Assembly (NCBI GenBank): GCA_030568195.1
Contig: JAJLTO010000012.1
Location: 124,001-188,000, forward strand
Direction of reading: 5' to 3'
DNA length: 64,000 nt
Origin: Dipodascopsis uninucleata var. uninucleata
Taxonomy: Eukaryota > Ascomycota > Lipomycetes > Lipomycetales > Lipomycetaceae
In this document: piece after piece, positions 20,056-31,739 of the stretch
Layout of the letters: each line of letters begins with the position of its first letter
How positions within the stretch are numbered: position 1 is the stretch's first letter
Translations under genes and position numbers: made by a program
The notes under the pieces: model-generated
Seen by the model: the letters and a program-made list of their open reading frames with translations, nothing else
What the model was told of the DNA's origin: nothing
The model's database searches: none

Positions 20056-23000
20056 CTAAGTGAAGAACGAATGCTCCTTTCGCTTATCATCGAATCTAAT
20101 TAGTCTCGCCAAGTTTGTATCATCAAAATTGAATTTGGTGTCAGGAACACAGAACTTAGATTGCAATAAGACTTCTGCAGTTGGCCTCATCTCAGGATTG
20201 ATGGTGAAACAGTCATCAAGAAAAACCTTTCCATCTTCCGGGACATAATCAACAGTATCTTCTGGAATTGGAGGAGCCAGTTTCGCATTGCCAAGCTTGT
20301 ACATGGCACCAATTGCTTCGTCGTTGGACCATGGACGACGGCCAGCAAACATCTCTAATACAACGCAACCAAGTGACCATATGTCTACTTTAGCACTGTA
20401 TCCCTGCTTCTCATTATGCACAACGTTATGGATAACCTCAGGAGCCATCCAGAATATAGTGCCTTGCATAGACATCTCCGCGTCATTCGAGTATATATTC
20501 TGGCTCCTCTTTGATATTCCGAAATCAGAAATTTTACATACACCATCCAAATCAAGTAATAGATTGTCCGACTTCAAGTCTCTGTGCAAAATGCTTCTCG
20601 AATGAAGATAAGCAAGACCGTCGACCACTTGCCTAGTGATAGATCTAATGACAGATAGCTCGAATCTACCATGCTTTCTCAGACATGTACCGATTGAGCC
20701 TCCTGGAACATATTCAAGAAATAAGCTGCATACATCGGGTAGTGCTTCATACCCTAGATACTGCACAATGTTGAGATGATCGAGATCCTTCATCGTCTGA
20801 ATTTCAGAGTTAAGTGCATCCACGACTTCTCGTTGTTTGGTACTATCGTTATCACTGGAAGTTTGGGGAACACCAACTTGTTTGACTGCCATCATTTCAC
20901 CTGTAGTTACATTAAGCGCCAAATATACACGACCAAAAGTACCTTTTCCAATAAGTTCACCCTTAACCCAATTGAATTGCTGTGGCTGTCCCGGCCTTCT
21001 TGTTACCGAAAGCTGCCCACGTTTGATTTGTCCAGGTATGACCTCGACGACTCTTTGACCCCACATTTTGGTACTCTTCCTTCGAAGCAATGCCTTGTTT
21101 CCATCGTTTCCAATAATTTGCTTTCCATTCTGTGCCATTTTCAGGTTCTTCCTAGCATCACTAGCCTCTCGTGCAACGATGCGCAATGATTTCATTCGAG
21201 AGTTTCGCACGATTCCTCCACTTCTGTTCACTGTTGTCTTTGCTGGCGATTTTAAATCTTCATTATTCACTGAACTTTGTACAAATGGCGCGCCCGGCTG
21301 AACAACAACATCGATAAGAGTGGGTCGACGAGCTTTTTGTGAAACGTCAATCCTTTCTTCAACGGGTCCGCTTCCAGAATGTGAACTAGACTTGAATGAG
21401 AATCCCCTATCTAAATTCGTATGTTCATTTTTAGTTCCTTCGCTCTCTTTGTCGCTAACATCCTCATAATCAGGTGTAGGATCGAAGGGACTAATGCCAC
21501 TACTATATTCACTATTATCGGTAGAAGGTGAACTAGATGCGAAGATTGGAGTGTCGTATATAATTGGTTTATCGAGGTCTGTATTCGGGAAGAATTTCTC
21601 CAAATTATCGTATACGATTTCCGCTGGAGGGCGAACGGCCCATACATCGCCAGTTTCATAAATTTCCTTGAATTCATCCAACTTAGTTTGGTTATGTAGC
21701 TGACTGTAGTTATTACGAAACGGAATATTCGGAAGATCACCAACCGCAGATGCAGGTGAAGTGCTCACAACGCTAGTAGGTACGAGCGTTTCATGTACGC
21801 GATCTGTTGGAGAGAAAGCCGAGTTGACTGAAAGAGGCTGCGTATCGATGACCTCAGTATTACCAATCTGTACATGAAGTACTGGCCTTTGTGACTTCGT
21901 AGATGTAGTTTCTTGATTAGTAGAGGAACTTCCAGCAGACGGTGAAAGGATAGACGTAGGCACTGCAGGTGTCTGGCTCAGAGAAGAGATGTTTCCGTCT
22001 TCTGAAGATGGCACCAATGTTGGAGGTTTCATAGCCCAAAGCCCGTCATCTTCGTCATCATTTTCACTAGTGTCATCAAATGATGGGAATTTAGGAGCAT
22101 CTGCAAAGGAAATCTCATTTTCCTCAAAAGCAGCTGAAATGGAAGGGTTGGAGCGATCTGCAGAATTTTCAGTATCCTTCTCAGAGTCACCTTCAACCAA
22201 CTTTGAATTCGCTTCTTCAGCTGCAGATGCTAATGATTTTCTCGGTACTAAGTGATGTTTTTCCTTATCTTTCAATCCAAGGTCAGAATTTCGTTTGGAA
22301 TCATTAGATAAACCGATATGACTGTATCGGGAAGTAACAGGTGTCGACAACGGTGAAACAATCGAATTCTGATTAGGAGAAGAAGCTAAATCGTCCTCCT
22401 TTGGATTACTATTTGGTAGAAGCCATTTCCTAGGAGTAGGAGGAGGAAAACTTGATTTGATAGCGAAGTCATTTGATGGTGGAACTTCAAGAGAATTAGA
22501 TTGAGTAGGGACAAAACTCGATACTCGCCTATTTGCTTCTAATATTGGCGGTCCAAGTTCACAAGAACGTCCTTTAAGTGATGACGAACGTATTTGTGAC
22601 TGGCTAGGAGGTGGTGGAGGGCTTCTGTGAGCAGTAAAGGCACGAGGAGGATATGGTGATTGCCGACCTTTGTTGAAATCGATGAACGGGGCTGGCTGTT
22701 GAACGAGCTTGAAATTCTGCTCATTATCGCAATGCTTTTTAATTTCGATGTTAGCCTTCTCTGGTAGCGTAACTTCCTCAAGTTGAGTATATTGAGAATT
22801 TTGTGACGACACAGGAAGTTGTTGTTGTTGTTGCTGCTGCTGCTGCTTGGTACTATTCAGAAGTTTATGTCCACCTATAAATTCTGACGAATTTGAGCTT
22901 AAAAAATTGTAATCTGTATTTACGCGTAACGATACTTTCGCTTCTACTGGTGATCTGCGTACTAATTGCTGCACATTGGACGATATTGGCTTGTACGTAG

Positions 23001-24127
23001 CGTCAGGAGGAAAAGAAGTCGATTGCCTAAGTCGGACAAATAACTTGATAACAATTTTGGCATCTCCTCGCTTGAATTGATTTAAGAGATCTTCATCTGC
23101 CAGCGGGTCTCCATTCTCAGTCTCTCCAAAATCAGTTATATGTAGCTGGACGTGCTTATTAACATCCATTCCTAGCTTTTCAGCAATCGACTGACGAATG
23201 ACTGATGGACTACTGATTCCTGTAATGTTGATGAGAATAAAATGCTCATGATCAGTAGTACAAAGTAGCATTATCTTCTTTGAAGGTTTATCCGGCGAAA
23301 TTGGTTGATTAGTACTCACAGGCGATATAGAGGAACTCGCATACGCAGTACTACTTGGAAGATACGACGTGACCGATGGCGTAGACGATTGTTGGCGAGT
23401 TGACTTGACAGAACTTATTGATTCCTGACCAGCTGAGTCATATGGCGCCAAGGAAAAACGGTTATGCTGTATCAAGTGTGTGTCAGACAGATTATTTCCT
23501 GTGTAAGGCGAATATTTCGAGACAACTCTAGGAGCTGGCGTATGGTGGCTCTATAATAAAACAATTGCCAATAACAGTAAGCATGGATATACACTCTTGA
23601 ATGCACATCGTTAAAATGTAATAATCGTGATTCGAAGAATAACTTACATGTCCATGAGAAGCGTCCTCGGTGTGCTGCTTATCCTTGGATTTTCTTCCCA
23701 GATGAAATATACCTCCCATAAAGTTACCCGATGTCTTCTTTCCCACGTCGCTTTCACTAGAGTCTCGTCTGTTCGGGCCCGATGAAACCGAAGGGACTAG
23801 CATAGCAGGCTTGTGCACCGATTGCCTGTCACTTTGTTCTGAGTGACTATGTCCACTACTAAAATTATTAAGAGTAATACTCGAGTTGCTCGATGTACTT
23901 CCAGTACTAGCACTACTGTAGTGCCTCTTAGACTGTGGACTTGGCGTTAAAGGATCTTGTCCTCCCACTGTAGACATAGGACGAGTGTTTAAGGAAGGTC
24001 GGTAGTCACGTCTTTGCTGACTAGACTGTTGATCTGGAGGTGACGGAAGCATAGACGCTCTCCTCGAAGACCTACCGTCAGAGACAGGTCTTGGGATACC
24101 CGGTGGACCCAGGCTGGATCTTCCCAT
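20056..24127 (-). CDS. bck1/mkh1: MAPKKK of the cell-integrity pathway (Bck1/Mkh1)
   Basis: Two exons, 24127-23648 and 23550-20056, joined across a 97-base GTAAGT intron in phase 0, giving 1324 residues. Start is ATG 24127 (MGRSSLGPPGIP); the frame extends to a TTG upstream. Residues about 250-335 form a Ras-association-like ubiquitin fold seen in fungal Bck1. Between it and the kinase lies a long Ser/Pro-rich regulatory region with an 8-residue Q run. The kinase domain (about 1015-1290) has GKGTFGRVY, AVKQVGVP, HRDLKSDN, SDFGIS and GTIFWMAPE. The phrases NVTTGEMMAVKQV, HLNIVQYLGYE and GYSAKVDIWSLGCVVLEMFA are those of Bck1/Mkh1/BckA. It would phosphorylate the MAPKK Mkk1/Pek1 downstream of protein kinase C in cell wall signalling. 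Confidence 0.95.
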
Positions 24128-24365
24128 ACTCTTTCCTAATATTTTCGTCGATACCAAAAAAAATCACGGCAATTCTTCGTTAAATCGCCCAGTTTAAGCG
24201 TGTTGTGAAGTTGGGCTAGGGTAATTCAGCTAACGTTAGAGGAATATAATCGCACTGTTGATAAATTTTTAGATAAATGTAGAAGCGAGCAATACCGTCT
24301 TATATGTAACTATATACAGGGCATAAGGTGATATCCAGTTTTTGAATGGTAATCCACGAATTGTG
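24128..24365. promoter_or_regulatory. Divergent promoter between the MAPKKK and Snu66 genes
   Basis: Only 238 bases separate the two start codons, so both transcripts must start inside this stretch. It is AT-rich with no motif I can name. Confidence 0.6.
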
Positions 24366-26354
24366 ATGGAAATCTCAGAATCTTTGGAAGAAACTAACAA
24401 GAGAAGACTGGCTCTTGGGCTTCGGCCCATACCAGTTGATAATGGTAGCGAGCATGGCAAAAGAAGAACGGATAAAAATTCGAACGATGATGTACAATCT
24501 AAAATGGACCAGCCAGATGAATCGTTGTCAATAGAGGAAACGAATCGCTTACGATTGTCTCTGGGATTGAGACCGATTCCTATAGAATCCAGGACTGGTT
24601 CTGACGCATCTGTTCAAGAAAAGGTAAAAACCAGAGACGACGACGAAGAAGCAGTGGCCAACTGGAGAGCAAAATACGAGCAAGAAAAGAAAAATGCGGA
24701 GCTAGAGGCTACACGACAGAGGATTCAGAGAGCCAAGGAAAGAGTGGAACGACTTAAGTATTTGGAAGGCAAATCCCTGGGTGACGATGATAATGAAGAC
24801 GATTCGGCATTGGCATGGATCAAGAAAACCAGGAGAAACAAGAAACAAGTGCGGATATCAATGGCGGACGATGAAGTTGAGGAGACTTCGAAAGTGTATT
24901 CTTCTGCAGATCTTAAAGGCTTACGAGTAGGACATAGTTTAGATGAGATCAGCGGCATGGACGATGATGTTATTCTCACTTTAAAGGACAGAGGAGTTCT
25001 TGAAGAGGGTGAAGATGAGCTAATTTCAGAAGTACTCGATGCAAAGAGAAGAGCTGAGAAAAATATTGAAAATCGCAAGAAAAAGGCTAAATACAGAGGA
25101 TTTGAGGACGATGAGGACGAGGATAGGGGTATCTTATCTCGCTATGAAGATGAGGACGACGAGAATTCAAAGAATTTTTTCAATATTGACAGTGAAGTTA
25201 TTTCTGTCGGATCTTCTCAGGCACAAAGAGAGCTGAAACAGGATCTGAAGCATGAGGGCAGTGTTAAAGTGTCATTAGATGTCAATGTTCTTCCTACTGA
25301 TATCCGTGAATCAGATTATATGCCCGCTGTTGACCCTTCCAAGATAAAAATAAAGAAGCCAAAGAAATTTAAATCAAAGAATAGCAGAAAACGAACATTG
25401 GAGGAGAACAATGGAGCGCAGATCGGTGACTCAGATAATATGGTTGTCGATACAGATGTTATTGAAGATGATGATTTATATCTGCAAACTGCACTTGCAC
25501 GACAGCGCAGACTTGCTCAAAAGAAACGTAAAACACAGATTGCAACGCCTGAGATGTTAGCGCAGTCATTACGAGAACAGAACGAAGATTTTTATCCTGA
25601 TAATTCTTTAAGTGGAGGACTCGTTATTGATGACACTAGCGAGTTTGTTGATTCCTTGACTTCCATCAAAGATGAAGAGACTCAAAGACCGGGAAATGCG
25701 CGTATAATTAAGCGAGAGATCGTTGAAGAGCATGAACCTTCAGTTATGAACGACGACAGTGCCATGGATCTAACTAATACATCAAAGCAAGGAGAAGAGG
25801 CAGCTAAGATTGAAAGTGATTCCGATGATGTTGAACGTACAGGTTTAGAAGAAGAACCTGTATTGTCACAAACTGGGATTGGTGATACAGTTGCTATGCT
25901 TCGTAGTAGAGGTTTCTTAAAGAGCTTAGAGGAAGAAGACAAGGAAAGAATGAGAATTGAGCGACAGAATAGACTTTGGCGGGTGGATATTCAGAAAAGA
26001 AGGGTGCAATCTGAATTAGAAGCCAAAGCACAACGTGAAGCTGACAGAAAGAGTGGAAAATATGATAATTTAACTCATAGGGAAAGAGAAGAGGCTGCGC
26101 AGCGCGAAAATCAATTACGTCAGCTTCAAGAGGCACGTGAAGCCCAAAGGCGCTTCAAGGACTATAAACCAGAGATCAAACTAGAATATAAGGACGAATT
26201 TGGAAGATCCATGAATCAAAAGGAAGCATTCAAGCACTTATCTCACCAATTCCACGGTAAGGGGTCAGGCAGGAAGAAGACCGAGAAAAAGCTCAAGAAG
26301 ATCGAAGAAGAACGCAAGAAGGAAAGTGCGTCGTTATTCTCAGCGGACACATAA
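24366..26354 (+). CDS. snu66: U4/U6.U5 tri-snRNP protein Snu66/SART1
   Basis: Intronless, 662 residues from ATG 24366 (the open frame begins at a TTG upstream). The N-terminus has two copies of the Hub1-interaction (HIND) motif: residues 7-24 (LEETNKRRLALGLRPIPV) and 55-72 (SIEETNRLRLSLGLRPIPI). HIND binds the ubiquitin-like protein Hub1/UBL5 and tunes alternative 5' splice-site use. The rest is charged, with the SART1 hallmarks NWRAKYEQEKKNAE, KGLRVGHSLDEI, ILTLKDRGVLEEGEDELI, DTVAMLRSRGFLK and, near the end, DYKPEIKLEYKDEFGRSMNQ with KEAFKHLSHQFHGKGSG-KK. It works in the nucleus in spliceosome assembly, in keeping with the many introns of the window. Confidence 0.96.
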   Translation: MEISESLEETNKRRLALGLRPIPVDNGSEHGKRRTDKNSNDDVQSKMDQPDESLSIEETNRLRLSLGLRPIPIESRTGSDASVQEKVKTRDDDEEAVANWRAKYEQEKKNAELEATRQRIQRAKERVERLKYLEGKSLGDDDNEDDSALAWIKKTRRNKKQVRISMADDEVEETSKVYSSADLKGLRVGHSLDEISGMDDDVILTLKDRGVLEEGEDELISEVLDAKRRAEKNIENRKKKAKYRGFEDDEDEDRGILSRYEDEDDENSKNFFNIDSEVISVGSSQAQRELKQDLKHEGSVKVSLDVNVLPTDIRESDYMPAVDPSKIKIKKPKKFKSKNSRKRTLEENNGAQIGDSDNMVVDTDVIEDDDLYLQTALARQRRLAQKKRKTQIATPEMLAQSLREQNEDFYPDNSLSGGLVIDDTSEFVDSLTSIKDEETQRPGNARIIKREIVEEHEPSVMNDDSAMDLTNTSKQGEEAAKIESDSDDVERTGLEEEPVLSQTGIGDTVAMLRSRGFLKSLEEEDKERMRIERQNRLWRVDIQKRRVQSELEAKAQREADRKSGKYDNLTHREREEAAQRENQLRQLQEAREAQRRFKDYKPEIKLEYKDEFGRSMNQKEAFKHLSHQFHGKGSGRKKTEKKLKKIEEERKKESASLFSADT

Positions 26355-26509
26355 TTTATTCTATATTGTATTTGTAGTTAATCATATTTGTATGGCTAGG
26401 TCTAGAAGAAACAGAAATGTAACGATATAATGCAGGTAACATGTACATAGTAGGAAATGTCAAAAATATAACTATGATACGTACAAAAGAAAGATTTTCA
26501 GTGTTAATA

Positions 26510-27046
26510 TTAGTACAACTTCAATTTTCCAGTAACTTTATCAATTATTGATGCTGGTCCGGGGCCAATTCCCAGTACAGTTGCTGATCCAGCTGCAATC
26601 TGAGTACGTCCAGCATCATGAATAAGAATATTCACTAATCCCGCTTTCGATGCCAATGCCTTCAGCTCGTTCAGTTCCAACTCACTGTGGGCCTGTAATG
26701 TTATCTTGGCTTGACCCAGAAACGCCCATTTCGATAGATAATTAGGCGCCTTGTTCAAAGCAATCCTATAACAACCAACAGCAGCATGACTACACTGAGC
26801 TGCGACTTTACCCTTACTCATTCCCAGATCCGTTCGCACGACAAGCACCATTTTACAATATCCATTATCTTTGTTGTCCACAATCTCAGTTTCATCATTC
26901 TCATCGTCGCTATCCTCGAGATCGAGTAGATCTCTCACATTTGGCTCTGTCAATATCGAGCACACCTTCATAGATGCAGCTCCAAGTATAAAAGCTACAG
27001 CAGAAGCCAGTAGCAATTTATTGCTCTCTGCACTAGCGAAGAACAT
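26510..27046 (-). CDS. pth2: Peptidyl-tRNA hydrolase 2 (Pth2/Bit1)
   Basis: 178 residues from ATG 27046; the frame extends to a GTG but the ATG gives a proper N-terminus. Residues about 10-30 are a single membrane segment (LLLASAVAFILGAASM), then an acidic linker, then the PTH2 domain from about 62: CKMVLVVRTDLGMSKGKVAA, QCSHAAVG, and HDAGRTQIAAGSATVLGIGP near the C-terminus. The conserved Lys, His and Asp of the active site are present. It recycles peptidyl-tRNA that falls off ribosomes; the N-terminal anchor matches Pth2/Bit1 of the mitochondrial outer membrane. Confidence 0.95.
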   Translation of the reverse strand: MFFASAESNKLLLASAVAFILGAASMKVCSILTEPNVRDLLDLEDSDDENDETEIVDNKDNGYCKMVLVVRTDLGMSKGKVAAQCSHAAVGCYRIALNKAPNYLSKWAFLGQAKITLQAHSELELNELKALASKAGLVNILIHDAGRTQIAAGSATVLGIGPGPASIIDKVTGKLKLY

Positions 27047-27663
27047 GTTCAGATTAACGCTAAGCAGACGAGGATGACTAAGTGCAAAGTGCGAATTAGG
27101 CACTAAGTGAATGAAATAGAGCACCTATTTATTGTGGTTATACAGATGACCTTAGCCAATTGAACATGGGAGGATCTGTTACTCGTGTAGGTTCATTTCG
27201 CCCAGAACACGAAGGTTTATTACCAAAAGTTTTTCTTACTCATGTGTTACATAATGGTTGGTAGTAGATATTATGCAGTCAGAAAAATTTGTCGTGAGCT
27301 TTCATTCAATTTCGGATGATATCGGAGCGGAAGATACCAAATTTGGAAGGAATAAAGCGGGGAATAGCCGGGTAAACACTTCGCCAGCTAGGAACAGTAT
27401 AAGAGCAATACAGACGAGATCAGGATCCTCTAAATTTTCGCACTCAAGGACCAATTTCCCTTTCTTCCGAAGTTCAAATAGACAAAAGATATCTGGTGAT
27501 ATATTTGCAAATATAGCTCCAGTTGTTCTTAGTATAGCATAACATAAACCAGCGGAGATAATTGTAAGTCAGTGAAATCAGTCCTGAATCGTCACGACGC
27601 AATTTTTTTCTAACGTCCTAGGAAGGTCAAGAGGAGTTAATCCCACATATCAGATACAAAAAG
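27047..27663. promoter_or_regulatory. Divergent region with a likely 5'UTR intron of the aminotransferase gene
   Basis: Between Pth2 (minus) and aspartate aminotransferase (plus). A good donor (GTAAGT at 27564) and acceptor (CTAAC...CCTAG ending 27621) bound a 58-base intron-like segment just before ATG 27664, which suggests an intron in the leader. Open frames exist on both strands of 27258-27542; the minus one is hydrophobic near its end, but neither has a recognised family. Confidence 0.5.
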
Positions 27664-29135
27664 ATGATGAGAGCTATTGGTTCTAGAAGGTTGATTGGCA
27701 GATCAGTACTAGGCAGAGGTAGAAGCCTATCAGCTGTAAGTGTCTGAAAAAGTCATATATTCACTCAGTGATATGTGATAGAGGAAGCTGACATATTCTT
27801 ATCATGTAAATAGTGGGCTCAAGTTCCTCAAGGACCTCCAGATGCAATTCTTGGTATGTATTATAAATCTTCGTTGAGTGCTCCGTTTCAGGAGCATCGC
27901 TGTCATGTTCCTAGGAATTGGGTTTCTGACGAATAATGCACGAGCTGACGCATTTCTGATATAAACGTGAATTAGGCATCACCGAAGCATTCAAAGCCGA
28001 CAGCTTTAAGGAGAAGATCAACTTAGGTGTTGGTGCTTATCGTGATGATAATGGAAAACCATATGTCCTTCCTTCCGTCCTTGAGGCTGAGAAGAGATTG
28101 GTAGAGAAACTCCTTGACAAGGAATATGCTGGAATAAATGGTATTCCGACTTTCACCAGTGAAGCTACTAAACTTGCTTATGCTGATGCTGGCAGTGTTG
28201 TTGCTGACGGTAGAGTCGTTGCGGCTCAGTCTATTTCTGGTACAGGTGCTTTGAGATTAGGCGGTGAGTTCCTCAATCGTTGGTACGAGCCTAGCAAGAA
28301 GATCTACGTGCCAAAGCCAACGTGGGCCAACCACTCTGCTGTTTTCAAAGACAGTGGTCTTGAAGTTGGTCACTACAGATATTATGACGCTTCTACAATC
28401 GGTCTTGATATGGAAGGTATGCTCGCCGATTTGAAGGACGCACCTGATCGCAGCATGATCTTGTTGCATGCGTGCGCACACAACCCCACCGGCGTTGATC
28501 CCACTAACGACGAGTGGAAGGAAATCGAGAAGGTCATCAGCAAGAAGGGCCACTTTGTGTTCTTCGATATGGCCTATCAGGGATTTGCTTCCGGTGATAC
28601 TAACCGCGATGCATTTGCCGTAAGACATTTTGTTGAGCAAGGACATCAAATTGTGCTGGCACAAAGTTTTGCTAAAAACATGGGTCTTTATGGTGAACGT
28701 ACTGGTGCTTTCTCAATTATTACTGAATCTAAGGAGGAGAAGAACCGTGTTGATTCCCAATTGAAGATTATCATTCGTCCTTTGTACTCTAACCCACCTG
28801 TCCATGGAGCTCGAATTGCTGCTGAAATTTTAGGCGATGCTGGTCTTCGTAGCCAGTGGCTTTCTGAGGTTAAGGGCATGGCCGAGCGAATCCAGCAAAT
28901 GAGAAGTTTGTTGAAGTCCAATTTGGAGGAACTTGGCTCTCAACGTAACTGGGATCATATCACAAAGCAAATCGGCATGTTCTGCTATAGTGGTCTAACT
29001 CCAGAACAAGTTGACATTCTGGCAAAGGAGCATTCTGTCTATATGACCCGCGATGGACGTATTTCCATTGCTGGTGTCACTAGTCACAACGTCGCTCGTC
29101 TTGCCAGTGCTATAAACACCGTTACTTCTACTTAG
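27664..29135 (+). CDS. aat1: Aspartate aminotransferase, mitochondrial
   Basis: Exons 27664-27735, 27814-27853 and 27976-29135 give 423 residues. The first exon is an arginine-rich presequence (MMRAIGSRRLIGRSVLGRGR). The mature part begins WAQVPQGPPDAILGITEAFK. Class I aminotransferase features: INLGVGAYRDD, SISGTGALRLGGEF, HACAHNPTGVDP, FDMAYQGFASG, the PLP lysine in QSFAKNMGLYGERTGAF, and IRPLYSNPPVHG with DGRISIAGV near the end. It interconverts aspartate and 2-oxoglutarate with oxaloacetate and glutamate in the malate-aspartate shuttle. Middle exon is only 40 bases. Confidence 0.97.
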
Positions 29136-29596
29136 GCTACTTAGATAAGAGTCTTATTTTTGTTTTTTATTTACATATCATTCTTGTTTCATTTTCACAA
29201 GATTTCTTTGATAAGTCTTTTTATATTGTTGTTTTGTTCTCCAGCCATTTAGATTATTATATGTATTCGAAGAAGCCCTCTATTTTTCTATCAGCTCCTT
29301 GGGAGAGAAGTTTACTTTTTTTTGAAATACGAGCAGTTAATAGATGTAAATGCTCCATATAATATTAACATGCTAGTTTGACTGCCTAGTAGTAATCTTA
29401 ATAACTTCCGTGCTGATCCAGTCATATATCCTAGTATTAGATTCTCGATGTATTATTCATTATACAATACCGATGTATATACATAGGCAGTCTATTATAA
29501 TTTAAAACTAGTGAAAAATAATAATCAAGTTGAGAGAAATTATATGAGAATTAATTATTAAATAGATAGCAGTTATTACATACAAAGTCTAAAATT
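29136..29596. other. Intergenic region
   Basis: T-rich 3' flank of the aminotransferase gene, then AT-rich spacer. No feature seen. Confidence 0.5.
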
Positions 29597-30322
29597 TCAA
29601 GATACATAGTCTAAAAATCTTTTACAAATATCAAGCTGTGATGCCGACGGAGTATTTAAATAATCTGTAGGAAGTGAATTTATGAAATGGTCATATTCTG
29701 ACGGTAATGATATCAGAAATGCTTGTATTGTAAACTTCTGAAGACATGGGTCAGAATCATCCAGTTCATTTGCAATCGTAAGGAATTTGTTGGTATGATC
29801 TAGCGGATTTGCGTCTTTACTCATTGCAATAAGAAGCATTCGTAATAATCTCGTCTGCTTTACTAAAATTGAGTCCACAATCTCTGGTCTGTACTTCTGC
29901 TCTAGAAATCTCCATAAACTTCTACCAGAATCACCACAGTGACTCTCAGCCACATCGGCAAGTACATCACTCGACAATGCAATGATAATATAATTGTAAG
30001 CCTCTCTTTCTCGTTTTTTGAGATCCTCCGGGGAATCTGTGTTGTCATCCCCATTTACTATGTTCCATCTGTCCAGCTGGATCAAGCAAAGTCGCATCAG
30101 CGCTCTCCAGCTAGAATAGTCATCACTGCCCTCTAGCTTCCGAAATCCATACAAGCATACGTGCTCTTCGCCATCGTTATCTACGCTATCTAGTATAGCT
30201 TTGCTCTGCATTTCCAGTAGCACATTCAATTGCGCAAGCATGCTTATCTTTGAACTGATTTCCGAAAGTACGAGACTTTCGTCTGTCGGCCGTAATGGTT
30301 CCTGTGAATTCTCTTCGTACAT
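29597..30322 (-). mobile_element. Orphan copia-type Gag-like frame (Ty1/copia LTR family fossil or domesticated gene)
   Basis: A 241-residue frame from ATG 30322 that looks whole. It has the layout of the Gag polypeptide of copia-type LTR elements (UBN2/DUF4219-like): a KLEGSDDYSSWRALM-type start, a central helix-rich part with SLWRFLEQKY and later ILVKQTRLLRML, then a segment around DHTNKFLTIANELDDSD and LISLPSEYDHFINSL. No zinc knuckle, protease, integrase or reverse transcriptase is seen next to it, and no LTRs were found by eye. It may be an isolated Gag remnant or a Gag gene taken over by the host. Flanks are AT-rich. Age cannot be judged from one copy. Confidence 0.65.
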
Positions 30323-31739
30323 GACCTCCTCATTATCTTTCGTAGTCTCTATTATATCGCATAATCCGTAATCTAAAATATCCTAATTTTATTGATCTCT
30401 ATGACAATGCAAGCTATAGAGTCTCTCAGTGTCTGCCTTCTATTAAAATCTCATGATGATAATGCTGTTTTCTTTCATATTCATCGAAGTCTAGTGGTAA
30501 AAAAATTTGTCAGATCATGCAACCAGTAATTAAACAAAATGAGCAGTCCCTTTCTTTTCGCATTATCCTATCTAGAGCACTTCCTTTCCCAATTTTTCTT
30601 CATCACGCATCTTATTCATCTCTTCTACGGCACAGCTTACTCTTCCACCCCTCTCCCCTCCCCCTCACCCACATACCTATTCCCTCAACTTAATATACTT
30701 TGCGTCTCATAGCTCTTAGCAATTTTTATTGTTGCAATCAAGACTGTTACTTTCATATGACAGAACCTGTATCAGCAAACATATCTAAATATAACGGCAG
30801 AGCTATAGTACATCTTTGGGCATTTCAGGAAAGTGAGATGAGCCCAGGCATATCTCATTTTCAAAACCCCTTAATTACAACACATGCTAGTCAACCAGAA
30901 TTACTTAGTTTATTCTAGTCTGATCAAGGTCGCGCGTTCTGATTTGGATATCTTCTGAACATCTAATTCATGTAATCGAACCTATAACTCTCACTTTTCC
31001 AGTTTATCAACACTCACAATGAATTCTATAGTCTCCCCACTCACGGACCATCTGCAATTTTCTAAGTACCTTTTTCTTACGGAATCTCATCTATTTAAGA
31101 TTGCTCCTTTAGTTCTTCTATGCCTTACCGCACTGCACTAGACCACCCATCCCAGGCGCTCACCGTTCCTTTACCTTGCTTTTCTAGTCGCGATCTGCTA
31201 ACAACGACGCAACTAAACTATGCTTTATTAGAATTGAAAGTAAACAATAGAAACCCAAAGCCTATTCTCAAATTTGGTGTGACAATTTGTACAGACTCCC
31301 CGACTACTATGCATCAGCGACTAATATCCGAACACAAGACCCTTGCCTTTTAATTCAGGGAATCAAAAAAGTGGCGCAACTTTCTATGTGGTTAGGGCAA
31401 ATGATTATCCAGAGCATGAAGATCCAGGAAAAGATGAGGAAATTATAGTGGACTCATAGTTTCAAAGGAAGCAGTAATAAGCGATTCTGATACCTGACGC
31501 TGGAAAATAGCGGTAGATTCCTGACCGAGAGGAATTGGTAGGCTAATTTATATTCATAACAAGGTGTCTGCTCGCATATCTTCTAATATTCGTACAGTTG
31601 TCAAAATCTAAGCAGAAGTCATCTAGGATTGATAGTATACGCTTGAATGAAGCTGCGAGATTCCGGTAGAGGGCGGAGCACTTAATATTAGTACTGAACC
31701 GCTAGGTTTCCTCTCTCAACAACTCCTTTAACATAGAAA
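30323..31739. promoter_or_regulatory. Long upstream region of the C2H2 regulator gene
   Basis: About 1.4 kb with a strong pyrimidine tract at about 30640-30670 (CTTCCACCCCTCTCCCCTCC and on), typical of fungal promoters. Frames at 30700-30918 and 31120-31353 have no recognisable content. A long promoter/leader is common for such regulators; no other feature seen. Confidence 0.5.

Noticed and set aside
27258-27542. Plus-strand 94-residue frame before the aminotransferase gene
   Set aside because: The start is poor, the content is Ser/Arg-rich noise, and an equally long antisense frame exists. The region is better explained as promoter and leader.
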